A stretch of DNA of 34,132 nt from a virus, in IMG/VR virus record IMGVR_UViG_3300032116_000747, positions 1 to 34,132 of that record; one strand, 5' to 3'. A program made the translations under genes and the position numbers. The notes beneath the pieces were generated by a model. The model was given only the letters and a program-made list of their open reading frames with translations, did no database searches and was not told where the DNA came from. This document shows, one piece after another, positions 1 to 7,946 of this stretch (position 1 is its first letter; every line of letters starts with the position of its first letter).

Positions 1-211
1 GTTCATTGCCAAAATGTTTATCCAAAAATGTTCTAGGATAAGTTGCGACGTGTTTGTAATTATCTCGTTGTGATGATTCTGGCAGTTCACGCCATACAAC
101 TTTAATACCATCTCGTTTTGCAGCTTCAGCCACTTCTCGACCTATGCCATTAAAAGAAGATGCACGGCCGGTGTATTCATACACTGATAAGTATTCATCA
201 ACACTCCTCAT
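1..211 (-). CDS. Unrecognised protein, 3' end cut by window edge (possibly thioredoxin/glutaredoxin-fold)
   Basis: An open frame starts with ATG at 211, overlaps the end of queD by 14 nt and runs off the left edge, giving 70 visible residues that begin MRSVDEYLSVYEYTGRASSF. The overlap and the continuous frame support a real last gene of the nrd-fol-que operon. The visible part has a beta-helix-beta look: VYEYTGRASS, a charged helix (EVAEAAKRDG), a strand (IKVVWREL), then ATYPRTFLDKHFG. The last piece resembles the TVPQIFIDGKHIGG segment of glutaredoxins, including a proline where the cis-Pro would sit. However, no CPxC motif is present; the equivalent position reads RASSFN. A glutaredoxin-like fold is a guess from this pattern and its place beside ribonucleotide reductase. 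It may instead be an unrelated small protein. Confidence 0.55.
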   Translation of the reverse strand, partial: MRSVDEYLSVYEYTGRASSFNGIGREVAEAAKRDGIKVVWRELPESSQRDNYKHVATYPRTFLDKHFGNE

Positions 212-680
212 AGATACTTGAATTTTTATCGTTTTCGAAACATTCTACTTTAATCACTTTGCAACGACCTGCATCTGTTTTGGATAATACTTCATTGAAA
301 TGATCAAATACTAATTTAGCATTACTTTCAGCACCCATCTTTTCCAAGAAGTGTACTTTGCAAATGCCTTCCATTGCCATTGATTCAAATAAATCGCGAT
401 ATGGATCATCTGCTTGAATTAGAGTTGTATGATCCCACATATGATCCATCCAATCTTTAAGACCATTGCCTTTTGGTGGAGTCTTGAAACCTCCATAATC
501 AACAATCCAATTCATATCATCAAGTTGATTTTCTTCTAATGGTTCGTTAGATGCAAACCATACTTTAAACTTTAATGCATAACCATGTAGCAATTCACAA
601 TGCGAATGTGATGCTTTCCATTGACGAATTGCCACTGAATAGTTATCAAATACCTTTGTTGAAATATATCTTTTAGCCAT
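198..680 (-). CDS. queD: 6-carboxytetrahydropterin synthase (QueD/PTPS family)
   Basis: The 160-residue product fits the QueD/6-pyruvoyltetrahydropterin synthase family. QueD converts dihydroneopterin triphosphate, made by FolE, into 6-carboxytetrahydropterin in the preQ0/queuosine pathway. Visible features are the SHCELLHGY segment with the catalytic-type Cys28 and His32, MNWIVDYGG (residues 56-64), the WDHTTL motif with Asp83 and His84, and a C-terminal ECFENDKNSSIYEE segment in the place of the family's substrate-binding Glu region. The His usually found before R/Q-W in the first zinc-ligand position appears to be Ile18 (VAIRQW), and the classical HGH is HGY. HGY occurs in one QueD subfamily as I recall, but Ile18 looks unusual. 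The ATG at 680 lies inside the last codons of folE (8 nt overlap), with AAAGG upstream, so the two genes are translationally coupled. Confidence 0.85.
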   Translation of the reverse strand: MAKRYISTKVFDNYSVAIRQWKASHSHCELLHGYALKFKVWFASNEPLEENQLDDMNWIVDYGGFKTPPKGNGLKDWMDHMWDHTTLIQADDPYRDLFESMAMEGICKVHFLEKMGAESNAKLVFDHFNEVLSKTDAGRCKVIKVECFENDKNSSIYEEC

Positions 681-1380
681 GAGTGTAACCTTTCACAAAT
701 TGATAAAATTCTGAACGAGCATTACCATCTTCTAAAAATGCTCCTGTGAGTTTTGCTGTTTTCATTGATGCACCGCGGTGCTTAACACCTCTACATGATA
801 CACAATTATGAGTTGCTTCAATCATTACAGCAACGCCTTTGTTATCTGTAATAAGTTCGTCAACTGCGTGTTGAATTGCTACTGTTAATTGTTCTTGAAT
901 TGCACCGCGTCTGCCAAAGTGTTCTACTACTCGATTCAATTTACTTAAACCTACTACATTGCCATTCTCTGCTGGAATATACGCAATATGAACTAAGCCT
1001 TCAATAGTTTGGTGGTGATGTGAACACATACTTGTCAATGGAATGCCGCCTTCAAATACAATACCATCATAACCATCACTCGGAAATGATGTGATATCAG
1101 ACATTGGCTCATAACGACCTTTCCATAAGTCATTAACATATGCCTTTGCTACTCGTTTAGGTGTATTATCTGAATTCGGATCATTTTCCCAATCTACTCC
1201 TAATGCTTTAAGAAATTCACCATAATAGAATGCTGCCATTTTAATAATATGCTGCTTCTCATCTTCAGTTAATCGAGCATCGGGGCCTTCGATAGCTTGT
1301 TTATTAGCTAATTGCGTAGAAATACCATTAGCAAAACCTGATTTTACTAATTCTAAATTTTGTCGTTGTTTCTCTGTCAT
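673..1380 (-). CDS. folE: GTP cyclohydrolase I
   Basis: The 235-residue protein has the full FolE signature. It hydrolyses GTP to 7,8-dihydroneopterin triphosphate, the entry step for both folate and 7-deazaguanine (preQ0) synthesis. Zinc ligands are Cys119 and His122 in SMCSHHH, and Cys193 in THNCVSCRGV. The GLSKLNRVVEHFGRR block (144-158) and QEQLT (162-166) match the family's substrate-binding core. Length is close to bacterial FolE (about 220). The start has a GAAAGAAG ribosome-binding sequence. Overlap with queD says this phage uses the product for the deazaguanine branch, which in phages commonly supports modification of DNA guanines. QueE and QueC are not in the window, so the end product cannot be shown. 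Confidence 0.95.
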   Translation of the reverse strand: MTEKQRQNLELVKSGFANGISTQLANKQAIEGPDARLTEDEKQHIIKMAAFYYGEFLKALGVDWENDPNSDNTPKRVAKAYVNDLWKGRYEPMSDITSFPSDGYDGIVFEGGIPLTSMCSHHHQTIEGLVHIAYIPAENGNVVGLSKLNRVVEHFGRRGAIQEQLTVAIQHAVDELITDNKGVAVMIEATHNCVSCRGVKHRGASMKTAKLTGAFLEDGNARSEFYQFVKGYTHG

Positions 1381-1401
1381 GTTATAACTTCTTTCAATAA
1401 T

Positions 1402-1430
1402 ATAATAGTAAATTTATTTGGTATTTCCAA
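1402..1430 (-). promoter_or_regulatory. Candidate sigma70-type promoter for folE-queD
   Basis: In the 51-nt gap after nrdA, the minus strand reads TTGGAA (plus 1425-1430), a 17-bp spacer, then TATTAT (plus 1402-1407). These match the -35 TTGACA at 4 of 6 and the -10 TATAAT at 5 of 6 with ideal spacing. It is the only sizeable gap between nrdA and the edge, so a separate promoter for the pterin genes is plausible. AT-rich DNA gives chance matches, so this is suggestive only. Confidence 0.35.
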
Positions 1431-1431
1431 C

Positions 1432-3240
1432 CTACCCATCACAACTTAAACAATCCGGGTCCATTGCTCGTGCTGCAATATCACCTCGCAAAACTGATTC
1501 GGTGCGCATATAATAAAGTGTCTTGATTCCTTGTTTCCAAGCTTCAATATGAATTTGATTAATCCATTTAGGAGAAACTTCCGATGGAAATGCTAAATTC
1601 AAACTGACTGATTGATCTACATATTGTTGACGTATGCCGGCTTGTTTAACAAGTTCCAATTGATTGATTTCTTTGAATGTTTTAAATACATCTTTTGACC
1701 AATCAATTTCTTTGTTTTGGAAAGCTGTTTCTGATATTTCATCGCGATGCATTAATTTTCCGGCTACGAAACCCCAATTATCTAATTCATTAAGGCCTTG
1801 TACAGAGCCGCCATCTTCTAAAATTTTATCCCATGTCTCTTTTGTATTGATTCCAATCTTACGAAGAGCTTTTTCTAATTCGCGATTCTTACGAATAAAT
1901 GTACCTTTTGAAGTTTGTTCTGTAAATACATTTGCTGCCCATGGTTCAATACCTGCAGAAACATTGCCTGATAATTTTGAATTCGATACTGTAGGTGCAA
2001 TTGCTCTTAAGTGAGTGTTACGCATACCGGTTCCAACACACCATAATGGCTCTCCATATTCATTTGCCATATCTCGGCTTGCTCTTTCAGATTCAATTTT
2101 AATTTGACTGAAGATTTTGCGTGTTTCAAATTGTGCAGGCAATCCTTCGAAAGCCATTCCTTTTTGTTGCAAATATGTATGCCAACCTAAAACTCCTAAA
2201 CCTAAAGCACGACCTTTTTCCGCACTTCTAACAGAGTTTTCAAAGCCTCGCATATTCTTGGCCCTTTGTATAAATTCTTCTAGGACGCCGTCTAAAAACC
2301 AGGTTGCTGTGTATACTAGGTCGGTATCTTTCCATTCATCATATTTTGCAATGTTCAAAGACGACAAACAACAAACAAATGAGTGTGATTCATCAGTATG
2401 CAAAGTAATTTCAGAGCAAATATTTGTCATGAATACTTTTAATCCATTTGTTTTATATGCATCTGGATTCTGTTTGTTTACATTACCCTTAAACATGATA
2501 TATGGTTCACCTGTTGCTTTACGCTTTTGAAGTACTTTACCCCATTTTCTACGTGCTTCGGGTTCGCCTTCTTCTAATTTACGCATAAATTTATCTGATA
2601 CAACTACACATTGGTGCATATTCAAACATTGACGATTTACATCGCCCTTTGGTTCGCGGATTTCTAACCAATCTTCAAAGTCCGAATGATCTATATTTAA
2701 ATTAACAGATGCAGCACCTCTACGTACCGATCCTTGATTTGTTGCTAAAATAGTAGAATCATAAATCTTAGCAAATGGAACTACGCCATCCGATGTACCA
2801 TTTTGTGAAATTTTGCTACCTGCGGGACGAATCATATTCATTCCGATACCTACTCCTCCGCCATGTTTAGCAAGAAGCATCATTTCTAAATTTTTGCCGC
2901 CAATATCTTGAATTGAATCTGCAACATCGATACCAAAACATGAAATTGGTAAACCTCGATCTGTACCTGTATTAGAAAGAACTGGCGTTGCTAGATTCAA
3001 CCAACCTCTCCATATATAATCAAAAAACTTAGATGCTAATTGTGGTTTATCTAAACGACGTGCTACAGCTGTTGCAACGCGCCAATATGCATCTTTCGGC
3101 TTTTCGCCAGCTAACAAATATCCTTTTGAAATTGTTTTTACATATATTTCAGTGTTACCCCATTCTGGAAAATCGACTCCTAATTCCCAACCCAATTCTT
3201 CTGCGTAATTTTTCATTGTTTTTTCTTTTCTTGTTACCAT
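1432..3240 (-). CDS. nrdA: Class Ia ribonucleoside-diphosphate reductase, large (alpha) subunit
   Basis: NrdA reduces ribonucleoside diphosphates to deoxy forms, together with NrdB encoded just upstream. From the ATG at 3240, active-site residues are Cys101 in LPISCFG, Asn273-x-Cys275-x-Glu277 in TNICSEI, and Cys290/291 in FVCCLSSLN. The radical-transfer Tyr pair is in TLYYMRTES, and the C-terminal redox pair is CLSC (597-600). At about 602 residues it is much shorter than E. coli or T4 NrdA (about 750), because the N-terminal ATP-cone that senses overall dATP is missing. The sequence starts almost directly in the catalytic N-terminal helical region. The ATG at 3240 overlaps the nrdB stop (ATGGTAA). 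An ATG at 3216 and a TTG at 3252 are alternative starts. Confidence 0.96.
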   Translation of the reverse strand: MVTRKEKTMKNYAEELGWELGVDFPEWGNTEIYVKTISKGYLLAGEKPKDAYWRVATAVARRLDKPQLASKFFDYIWRGWLNLATPVLSNTGTDRGLPISCFGIDVADSIQDIGGKNLEMMLLAKHGGGVGIGMNMIRPAGSKISQNGTSDGVVPFAKIYDSTILATNQGSVRRGAASVNLNIDHSDFEDWLEIREPKGDVNRQCLNMHQCVVVSDKFMRKLEEGEPEARRKWGKVLQKRKATGEPYIMFKGNVNKQNPDAYKTNGLKVFMTNICSEITLHTDESHSFVCCLSSLNIAKYDEWKDTDLVYTATWFLDGVLEEFIQRAKNMRGFENSVRSAEKGRALGLGVLGWHTYLQQKGMAFEGLPAQFETRKIFSQIKIESERASRDMANEYGEPLWCVGTGMRNTHLRAIAPTVSNSKLSGNVSAGIEPWAANVFTEQTSKGTFIRKNRELEKALRKIGINTKETWDKILEDGGSVQGLNELDNWGFVAGKLMHRDEISETAFQNKEIDWSKDVFKTFKEINQLELVKQAGIRQQYVDQSVSLNLAFPSEVSPKWINQIHIEAWKQGIKTLYYMRTESVLRGDIAARAMDPDCLSCDG

Positions 3241-4229
3241 AAATCTGACCAATCTTCACCTTCATTTGCTTTGCTATAATCTGTTGGACGTACTGCAAAG
3301 AAATCAGTGTGGGTATGTCCGCCCGTTAGATGATAAAACCAATCTAACTGTTCCGCTGATTTTACATTGTATGAAAAAGTAGATTCATATCCAAGCTCAG
3401 TTAATTTTTCATTTGCTCGCTTACGAATAAAATTCTTTAAATCAGTCTTTTTAAGATTCTCTAAATCTCCTTGTTCAAACATTTTGTCAATAAATTGTTC
3501 TTCCATTTGACCCATATATTCGGCTGCTTGTTCAACCGATGTACGAACTGCGTCTTTTAGTTCCGGATATTCTTCACACATATGACGAAATAATTGACAC
3601 CCCATTTTTGAATGAAGTGATTCATCTCGTACTGACCATTTCATTTGTTGACCAATACCCTTTAACATGTTGCGCATTTGAAATGAATACAATACAGCAA
3701 ATGATGAATAAAGTGATACTCCTTCAGCAAATGCAGAAAAGATTGCTAATGAACGAGCTACTTCTTGTCGAGCTATAGGATTTGATGCTAAATCTTTATG
3801 AGTCCACTCTGCAGATGTTGAAGTTAAAAATTCAAACTTTTCAGCAATTGCTGGTTCATGAAGAAATGCTTCAAAATTTTCTAATCCTAATGTTTCATTA
3901 AGATATGAATATGCGGTTGCATGAATTGTTTCTTGCGACCCAAACATCATTGCCATTTGCTTAATCTCATGTTTCGGAAACCATTTAGTTACCATGGTAG
4001 TCCAATAATCAGATACAGCACATTCTGTTTGAGCAAAACCCAACAAAATGTTACCGACCAAATTCTTTTCGTGTGTTGCTAAATTTTCATTCCAATCTTT
4101 AATATCGCCTTGCATTGGAATTTCCGTATGCAACCAAAATGCTTGTGCTTGTTTTAACCATCCTTCATTGTAATAAACAGGATATTCAAATGGTTTAAAC
4201 GGAATTCGATCTTCAAATAGTTTTGGCAT
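3234..4229 (-). CDS. nrdB: Class Ia ribonucleoside-diphosphate reductase, small (beta) subunit
   Basis: This 331-residue protein supplies the tyrosyl radical for NrdA. The di-iron site is visible: Glu69 in AQTECAV (Glu rather than the Asp of E. coli), Glu100-x-x-His103 in QETIHATAY, Glu169 in AFAEGVSLY, and Glu203-x-x-His206 in RDESLHSKM. The radical Tyr is present as Tyr107, four residues after His103, so this is not a Tyr-less variant. The C-terminal acidic/aromatic tail (EDWSDLW) fits the peptide that docks into NrdA. The start has an AAAGGA ribosome-binding site. A partial copy of the intergenic element (ATATTTA, plus 4239-4245) sits just in front of it, and a terminator closes the upstream helicase unit, so nrdB probably begins a new transcript running through nrdA. 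Confidence 0.96.
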   Translation of the reverse strand: MPKLFEDRIPFKPFEYPVYYNEGWLKQAQAFWLHTEIPMQGDIKDWNENLATHEKNLVGNILLGFAQTECAVSDYWTTMVTKWFPKHEIKQMAMMFGSQETIHATAYSYLNETLGLENFEAFLHEPAIAEKFEFLTSTSAEWTHKDLASNPIARQEVARSLAIFSAFAEGVSLYSSFAVLYSFQMRNMLKGIGQQMKWSVRDESLHSKMGCQLFRHMCEEYPELKDAVRTSVEQAAEYMGQMEEQFIDKMFEQGDLENLKKTDLKNFIRKRANEKLTELGYESTFSYNVKSAEQLDWFYHLTGGHTHTDFFAVRPTDYSKANEGEDWSDLW

Positions 4230-4270
4230 CGTGTCCTTTAAATATGTTAATAACTTAATTTTTTTAGATG

Positions 4271-4295
4271 AAAAAAGGAAGGCCGAACACCTTCC
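4271..4295 (-). terminator. Intrinsic terminator after the helicase gene
   Basis: On the minus strand, GGAAGG, a 7-nt loop and CCTTCC are followed by six T (plus 4271-4276). It lies between the helicase stop and the nrdB start and would end the replication-gene transcript. Confidence 0.75.
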
Positions 4296-4308
4296 CTATT
4301 CATTTTAT

Positions 4309-4316
4309 ATAAATAT
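4309..4316 (-). promoter_or_regulatory. Intergenic ATATTTAT element (copy 1)
   Basis: ATATTTAT on the minus strand, 5 nt past the helicase stop and before the terminator. It is one of seven exact copies in intergenic gaps of this window. The opposite strand reads TATAAATA, the T4 late promoter core. Its function is unknown. Confidence 0.3.
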
Positions 4317-4320
4317 ACTT

Positions 4321-5676
4321 TTATCCAAATTGTCCACCGAGATCTTTGAACTTTTGGGCTAAATTTTTCTTCATCATGTTTTCGCCAGTCTTCATGATTT
4401 GTGTGGTCTGTTTTCCTTGAGTTGTTTGTGGTTCAAAGAATTCAAATTGACCATTATTTGTATTGATCTTACTCGGTAACGTAATACCATCTGGGCCAAA
4501 TCGATTCTTAATAACATGACCTCTACCAGTGCCTGACATCTTATCTTCTACTTTACGAGACAATGACATCAAGAAGTCAGCAACCATTACTTTCCCATAT
4601 GACGATGCAATCTTATCTGCTTCAATAATATCTTCTTCTAAGGCGCTTCTTCCTGCTTGCGATGCAGTCCATACTGGAATTTTATACTCGCCCGCCATTC
4701 CACGCAGCTCCTCGTATAAGTCCTCTAAGGCTTCGTGTTTGTCCTTTTTAGTATTTACTTTGAGCAAATCACCATAATCTACTACAATTAAATCGGGCGG
4801 TTTGCCTTGCATTATGGTTTTTTCAATATGAGCTTTCAATGCCATTACTCCAACTGACTTTGTTGGATAATATTTAACAATCAATGATCCAGATAAAGTT
4901 TTCATTTTTTCTTCAACTGTATCTTGATGATGTTTTAATGTCTGTGCATTAATACCAGTTAATACGGAATCATATCGTTGACCTACATAATTTTCATTAA
5001 GCTCTAATGTATAATGTATAACTGTCTTGCCTGCTCTGACCGCATTTGCACCAATGTTAATAAGCATCCATGATTTACCAATACCTGCAGGTGCCATTAC
5101 TACTCCTAATTCGCCCGGAGCCAATCCTCCATCCATTAAGTCATCAATAACATCCCATCCGGTGGTAATTGTATGTCGAGCTGCTTCATTGTAACGAGAT
5201 GCTACATCATTAATATAATCTAAACCAATATTAGTGTCAGCGCCAGCTTTCATGGCACTATCCATTTTGCTTTTTATTTCATCATAATTACCCATTTTTA
5301 ATAGGTTAACAGAATCCATAATAGCTCGCTTAATTTCTTGATTCTTACAAAACTTAAGAATTTCATCTTTTACAAATGATAAATCATCTGACTCCATGTA
5401 TCGAAACACTTCTTTGAGTTGTTCTAATACTGCAGTTTTAAGAATATCATTTTCAATTTCAGTAACTTTTACTTTGAGAACATCTTTAGACGGTGGTGCT
5501 TTATATTGTCGAAAATGTTCTAATATCACATCAAGCAACCAACTATTTGAATCTGATTCAAAATAATCAGCTTGAATAATATCTGCAATTTGTTGTAAAA
5601 ATATTCTATCCGTAAACATCGCGGATAATACCTTCACTTGGAAGCCATACCCGTATTCACTTAGTTTGTCAGTCAT
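4321..5676 (-). CDS. Replicative DNA helicase, DnaB/T4 gp41 type
   Basis: The 451-residue protein is a RecA-fold hexameric helicase that unwinds the fork 5' to 3'. It has Walker A APAGIGKSW (195-203), catalytic Glu225 in YTLELNE, Walker B LIVVD (296-300) with YGDLL after it, and the H3/sensor motif TASQAGRSA (337-345) typical of DnaB/gp41. A helical N-terminal domain (1-150) matches the primase-contacting collar of DnaB-like helicases. A separate primase is not visible in the window. The ATG at 5676 has no Shine-Dalgarno; the leader is A/T only and carries TATAAATA 5-12 nt upstream. It sits downstream of the 5'-3' nuclease and upstream of a terminator, so it is the last gene of the replication unit. 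Confidence 0.93.
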   Translation of the reverse strand: MTDKLSEYGYGFQVKVLSAMFTDRIFLQQIADIIQADYFESDSNSWLLDVILEHFRQYKAPPSKDVLKVKVTEIENDILKTAVLEQLKEVFRYMESDDLSFVKDEILKFCKNQEIKRAIMDSVNLLKMGNYDEIKSKMDSAMKAGADTNIGLDYINDVASRYNEAARHTITTGWDVIDDLMDGGLAPGELGVVMAPAGIGKSWMLINIGANAVRAGKTVIHYTLELNENYVGQRYDSVLTGINAQTLKHHQDTVEEKMKTLSGSLIVKYYPTKSVGVMALKAHIEKTIMQGKPPDLIVVDYGDLLKVNTKKDKHEALEDLYEELRGMAGEYKIPVWTASQAGRSALEEDIIEADKIASSYGKVMVADFLMSLSRKVEDKMSGTGRGHVIKNRFGPDGITLPSKINTNNGQFEFFEPQTTQGKQTTQIMKTGENMMKKNLAQKFKDLGGQFG

Positions 5677-5680
5677 ATAT

Positions 5681-5688
5681 TATTTATA
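5681..5688 (-). promoter_or_regulatory. T4-late-like TATAAATA in front of the helicase gene
   Basis: An exact TATAAATA in the sense orientation, 4 nt before the helicase ATG. A transcript starting at the usual distance from it would be leaderless or start inside the gene. The match may be chance in an AT-rich gap. Confidence 0.2.
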
Positions 5689-5715
5689 TAAGGAAAAAAT
5701 CCTTGGAACCAAATA

Positions 5716-6768
5716 TTATTTGTGTGTTTGTTTTGCAAATGCATTCAAAGACAACCAAGTGTTGTTTAACCACTCTGGTAAATTTTTCATTATGGCCCAC
5801 ATCTTATCTTCATAGAACAATCGTTGAAATTCTGAACGATTTAATTCTGATATAGGCTGTTCCATGATGCCTCGAATTTTGCTAGCTGTTTGAGCTGGAA
5901 TATCTAATAATTTGATATTCATTAGTTGATAGTTTTGTTCAATGATTCTTGCATTATCTAAAATCTTTTGGTATGATTTAGATTCTTTAAGATTGTTTCG
6001 ACTTTTATCTAATAACTCATCAACCGAATATTCTGCAGGCTGTGCTAATTCTGGAATTAATTTTAATATAGTCTTTGGACCAATACCATTTACCCCAGGA
6101 ATATTATCAGATGCATCTCCCGTAAATGATCTATAAATAACCATATTGTTCGGATGCACTCCAAATTCTTCTTGTACTGCTTCTACATCATACATTTTCT
6201 TTTTGATAGGAGACCAAACTCGTATGCGATCATCTACCAATTGGTAGAAATCTCTATCCGTAGAAACAACGGTAATCTTTTTGCAAGTATCTTCATACAT
6301 TTGTGCAATATACGCAATTGCGTCATCTGCTTCAATGCCATCTATGGCCATGAATGTTACTGGCAAGTTATCTAAATAAGAAACTAAACGACTAAATTGA
6401 TGTCGCATCGATTCTTGTTCATCTTCAATAGTTGAATCATGATGATCGTGTCTACGAAGCTTTGTTTTATTAGCTCGATTTGCTTTGTAATCACCATAAA
6501 TTTTTTTGCGTTTAGCAGATCCACCTCTGCCATCAAACACAATAACACAACGTGTAGGTTTAAAGTCTCGTATCGTTTTACCTACTGAATATAAAAATCC
6601 AGTAATGCCGCCGATATGATCACCATCTTCATTATAAGCAGGTGTTGCTCCAAAACTTCTAATAAAGGTATTGAGTCCGTCAAATACCATGAGATGATCA
6701 TTAACATCTAACGGACTCGAATTCCTTTCTTGTTGTAACTGTTTGAATAATTGTTGATACTTATTCAT
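5716..6768 (-). CDS. 5'-3' exonuclease / flap nuclease (T4 RNase H, PolI 5'-nuclease family)
   Basis: The 350-residue protein has the FLAP-nuclease acidic cluster: Asp30 in VFDGLN, Asp79 in IVFDGR, Glu146-x-Asp148-Asp149 in GIEADDA, Asp171-x-Asp173 in STDRDF, and Asp218/Asp221 in FTGDASDN. These are followed by the helix-3-turn-helix DNA-binding motif GVNGIGPKTI (225-234). The stretch 77-105 with many Lys/Arg is the usual substrate-gripping arch. In T4 this enzyme removes RNA primers from Okazaki fragments; here it would complement the polymerase, which has no 5'-nuclease part. Its ATG overlaps the uvsX stop (TAATG), and GAAGGA precedes it closely. Confidence 0.93.
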   Translation of the reverse strand: MNKYQQLFKQLQQERNSSPLDVNDHLMVFDGLNTFIRSFGATPAYNEDGDHIGGITGFLYSVGKTIRDFKPTRCVIVFDGRGGSAKRKKIYGDYKANRANKTKLRRHDHHDSTIEDEQESMRHQFSRLVSYLDNLPVTFMAIDGIEADDAIAYIAQMYEDTCKKITVVSTDRDFYQLVDDRIRVWSPIKKKMYDVEAVQEEFGVHPNNMVIYRSFTGDASDNIPGVNGIGPKTILKLIPELAQPAEYSVDELLDKSRNNLKESKSYQKILDNARIIEQNYQLMNIKLLDIPAQTASKIRGIMEQPISELNRSEFQRLFYEDKMWAIMKNLPEWLNNTWLSLNAFAKQTHK

Positions 6769-7931
6769 TATCCTTCTTCATCGATGAATTCGTCTGTGAT
6801 TATTACATCATCAATACCACCATCAATTCCAGCTTGATATTTGAATATGTAAGCATCGCAAATTCTTCTATATAACCTATCTTTTGCTTCCGGATTATTA
6901 ATAACCTTTTCAACAAAATCTTTACTTTGGAATTTCATTTCACCAAACGTTTCACCTGTTTCATGATCAACATCTTCTAATGTATACCATGCACCTGATT
7001 GTTTGACTAAATCAAAATTCTTCATGATTGATAACCAACCGCCGTAATTGTCAATACCACTATCATAGTAAATTTCATAATCTACTTTGCGATGCGGCGG
7101 ACCCATACGATTTTTAACTACCTGCACATTCGTTTTGCTTCCTACAACTTGTTCTACGCCGCTAACTTTAGCTTTGATCATTCCTGTATTTTTAAGACGA
7201 AGACGAACTGATGCATGGAATGGAATTGCCTTACCACCTGCAGTTGTCCATTGGTCTCCAAATGATACGCCTAATTTGGTACGTAACTGATTTGTAAAGA
7301 TGAGACAAATACGCTCACGTGCAATCCAATTGGTTACTTTACGCATTGCCTTTGATAAGATGATTGACTTTGAAGTTGCATAACCATCTTTATCATATTC
7401 AGCTGACATTTCGATTTTTGTAGATGCACCCATAATTGAGTCTACTACAATTGTAACTAAACGATCTTTATCTGATTTGCGAACTCCTTCTACAATTGTT
7501 TCAATAGTTTCAAAGATTTCTTCAATTGTCTCTAATGGAACATATAGCATTGTTTTTAAATCAACACCAATAGCCGTTAGGAATTCGGAGCTAGTGGCAG
7601 ATTCTGTATCAATATAAACAGCCAAGCCGCCTTTCTTTTGCGTTTCTGCTAAAGTGTGTGCTGCTAATAATGATTTACCTGATGCTTCTAATCCTGTAAT
7701 TTCAGTAATCCGACCTACGGGAAATCCGCCATATGGTCGGTTTGAAATTGCTAAATCTAACATTGAACACCCGGATGAAACCCATTCGGACACATTACTT
7801 GGAGAATCTTCATCGCCATCTAGAAAGAATGCAGTTTTAAGATTTTGACCTTTAAACTGCTTATTGATACTTTCAGCTAATGTATTTGCTAGAGTGTCTG
7901 TCAATTCCAGTTTACTTTTACCTTTTGCCAT
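6768..7931 (-). CDS. uvsX: UvsX/RecA-type recombinase
   Basis: This 387-residue strand-exchange ATPase has a Walker A GLEASGKS (80-87), a YIDTES segment (107-111, with Glu110 in the catalytic-base position) and a Walker B VTIVVD (159-164). The L2-type DNA-binding region TNQLRTKLGV with FGDQWTTAGG follows. The C-terminus is acidic (DVIITDEFIDEEG), as usual for RecA-like proteins with autoregulatory tails. Length equals T4 UvsX (about 390). It pairs new DNA ends with homologous duplex in recombination-dependent replication. It sits in a gp32-uvsX-nuclease-helicase series that makes functional sense. The start has a strong AAGGAG. Bacterial recA is a less likely name given the T4-like neighbours. 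Confidence 0.93.
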   Translation of the reverse strand: MAKGKSKLELTDTLANTLAESINKQFKGQNLKTAFFLDGDEDSPSNVSEWVSSGCSMLDLAISNRPYGGFPVGRITEITGLEASGKSLLAAHTLAETQKKGGLAVYIDTESATSSEFLTAIGVDLKTMLYVPLETIEEIFETIETIVEGVRKSDKDRLVTIVVDSIMGASTKIEMSAEYDKDGYATSKSIILSKAMRKVTNWIARERICLIFTNQLRTKLGVSFGDQWTTAGGKAIPFHASVRLRLKNTGMIKAKVSGVEQVVGSKTNVQVVKNRMGPPHRKVDYEIYYDSGIDNYGGWLSIMKNFDLVKQSGAWYTLEDVDHETGETFGEMKFQSKDFVEKVINNPEAKDRLYRRICDAYIFKYQAGIDGGIDDVIITDEFIDEEG

Positions 7932-7946
7932 TTTTATGACTCCTTC

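Noticed and set aside
1664-2530. Plus-strand open frames opposite nrdA
   Set aside because: They are shadows of strongly conserved minus-strand NrdA codons, with no domain and no initiation signal.
3241-3252. TTG start for nrdA at 3252
   Set aside because: The ATG at 3240 overlaps the nrdB stop in a typical coupled arrangement. The extra four codons carry no family similarity.
5681-5688. Confident T4 late promoter in front of the helicase gene
   Set aside because: Exact TATAAATA matches also occur inside coding DNA (near 13241 and 16272) in this AT-rich window, and the spacing would leave no leader. It is kept only as a weak feature.
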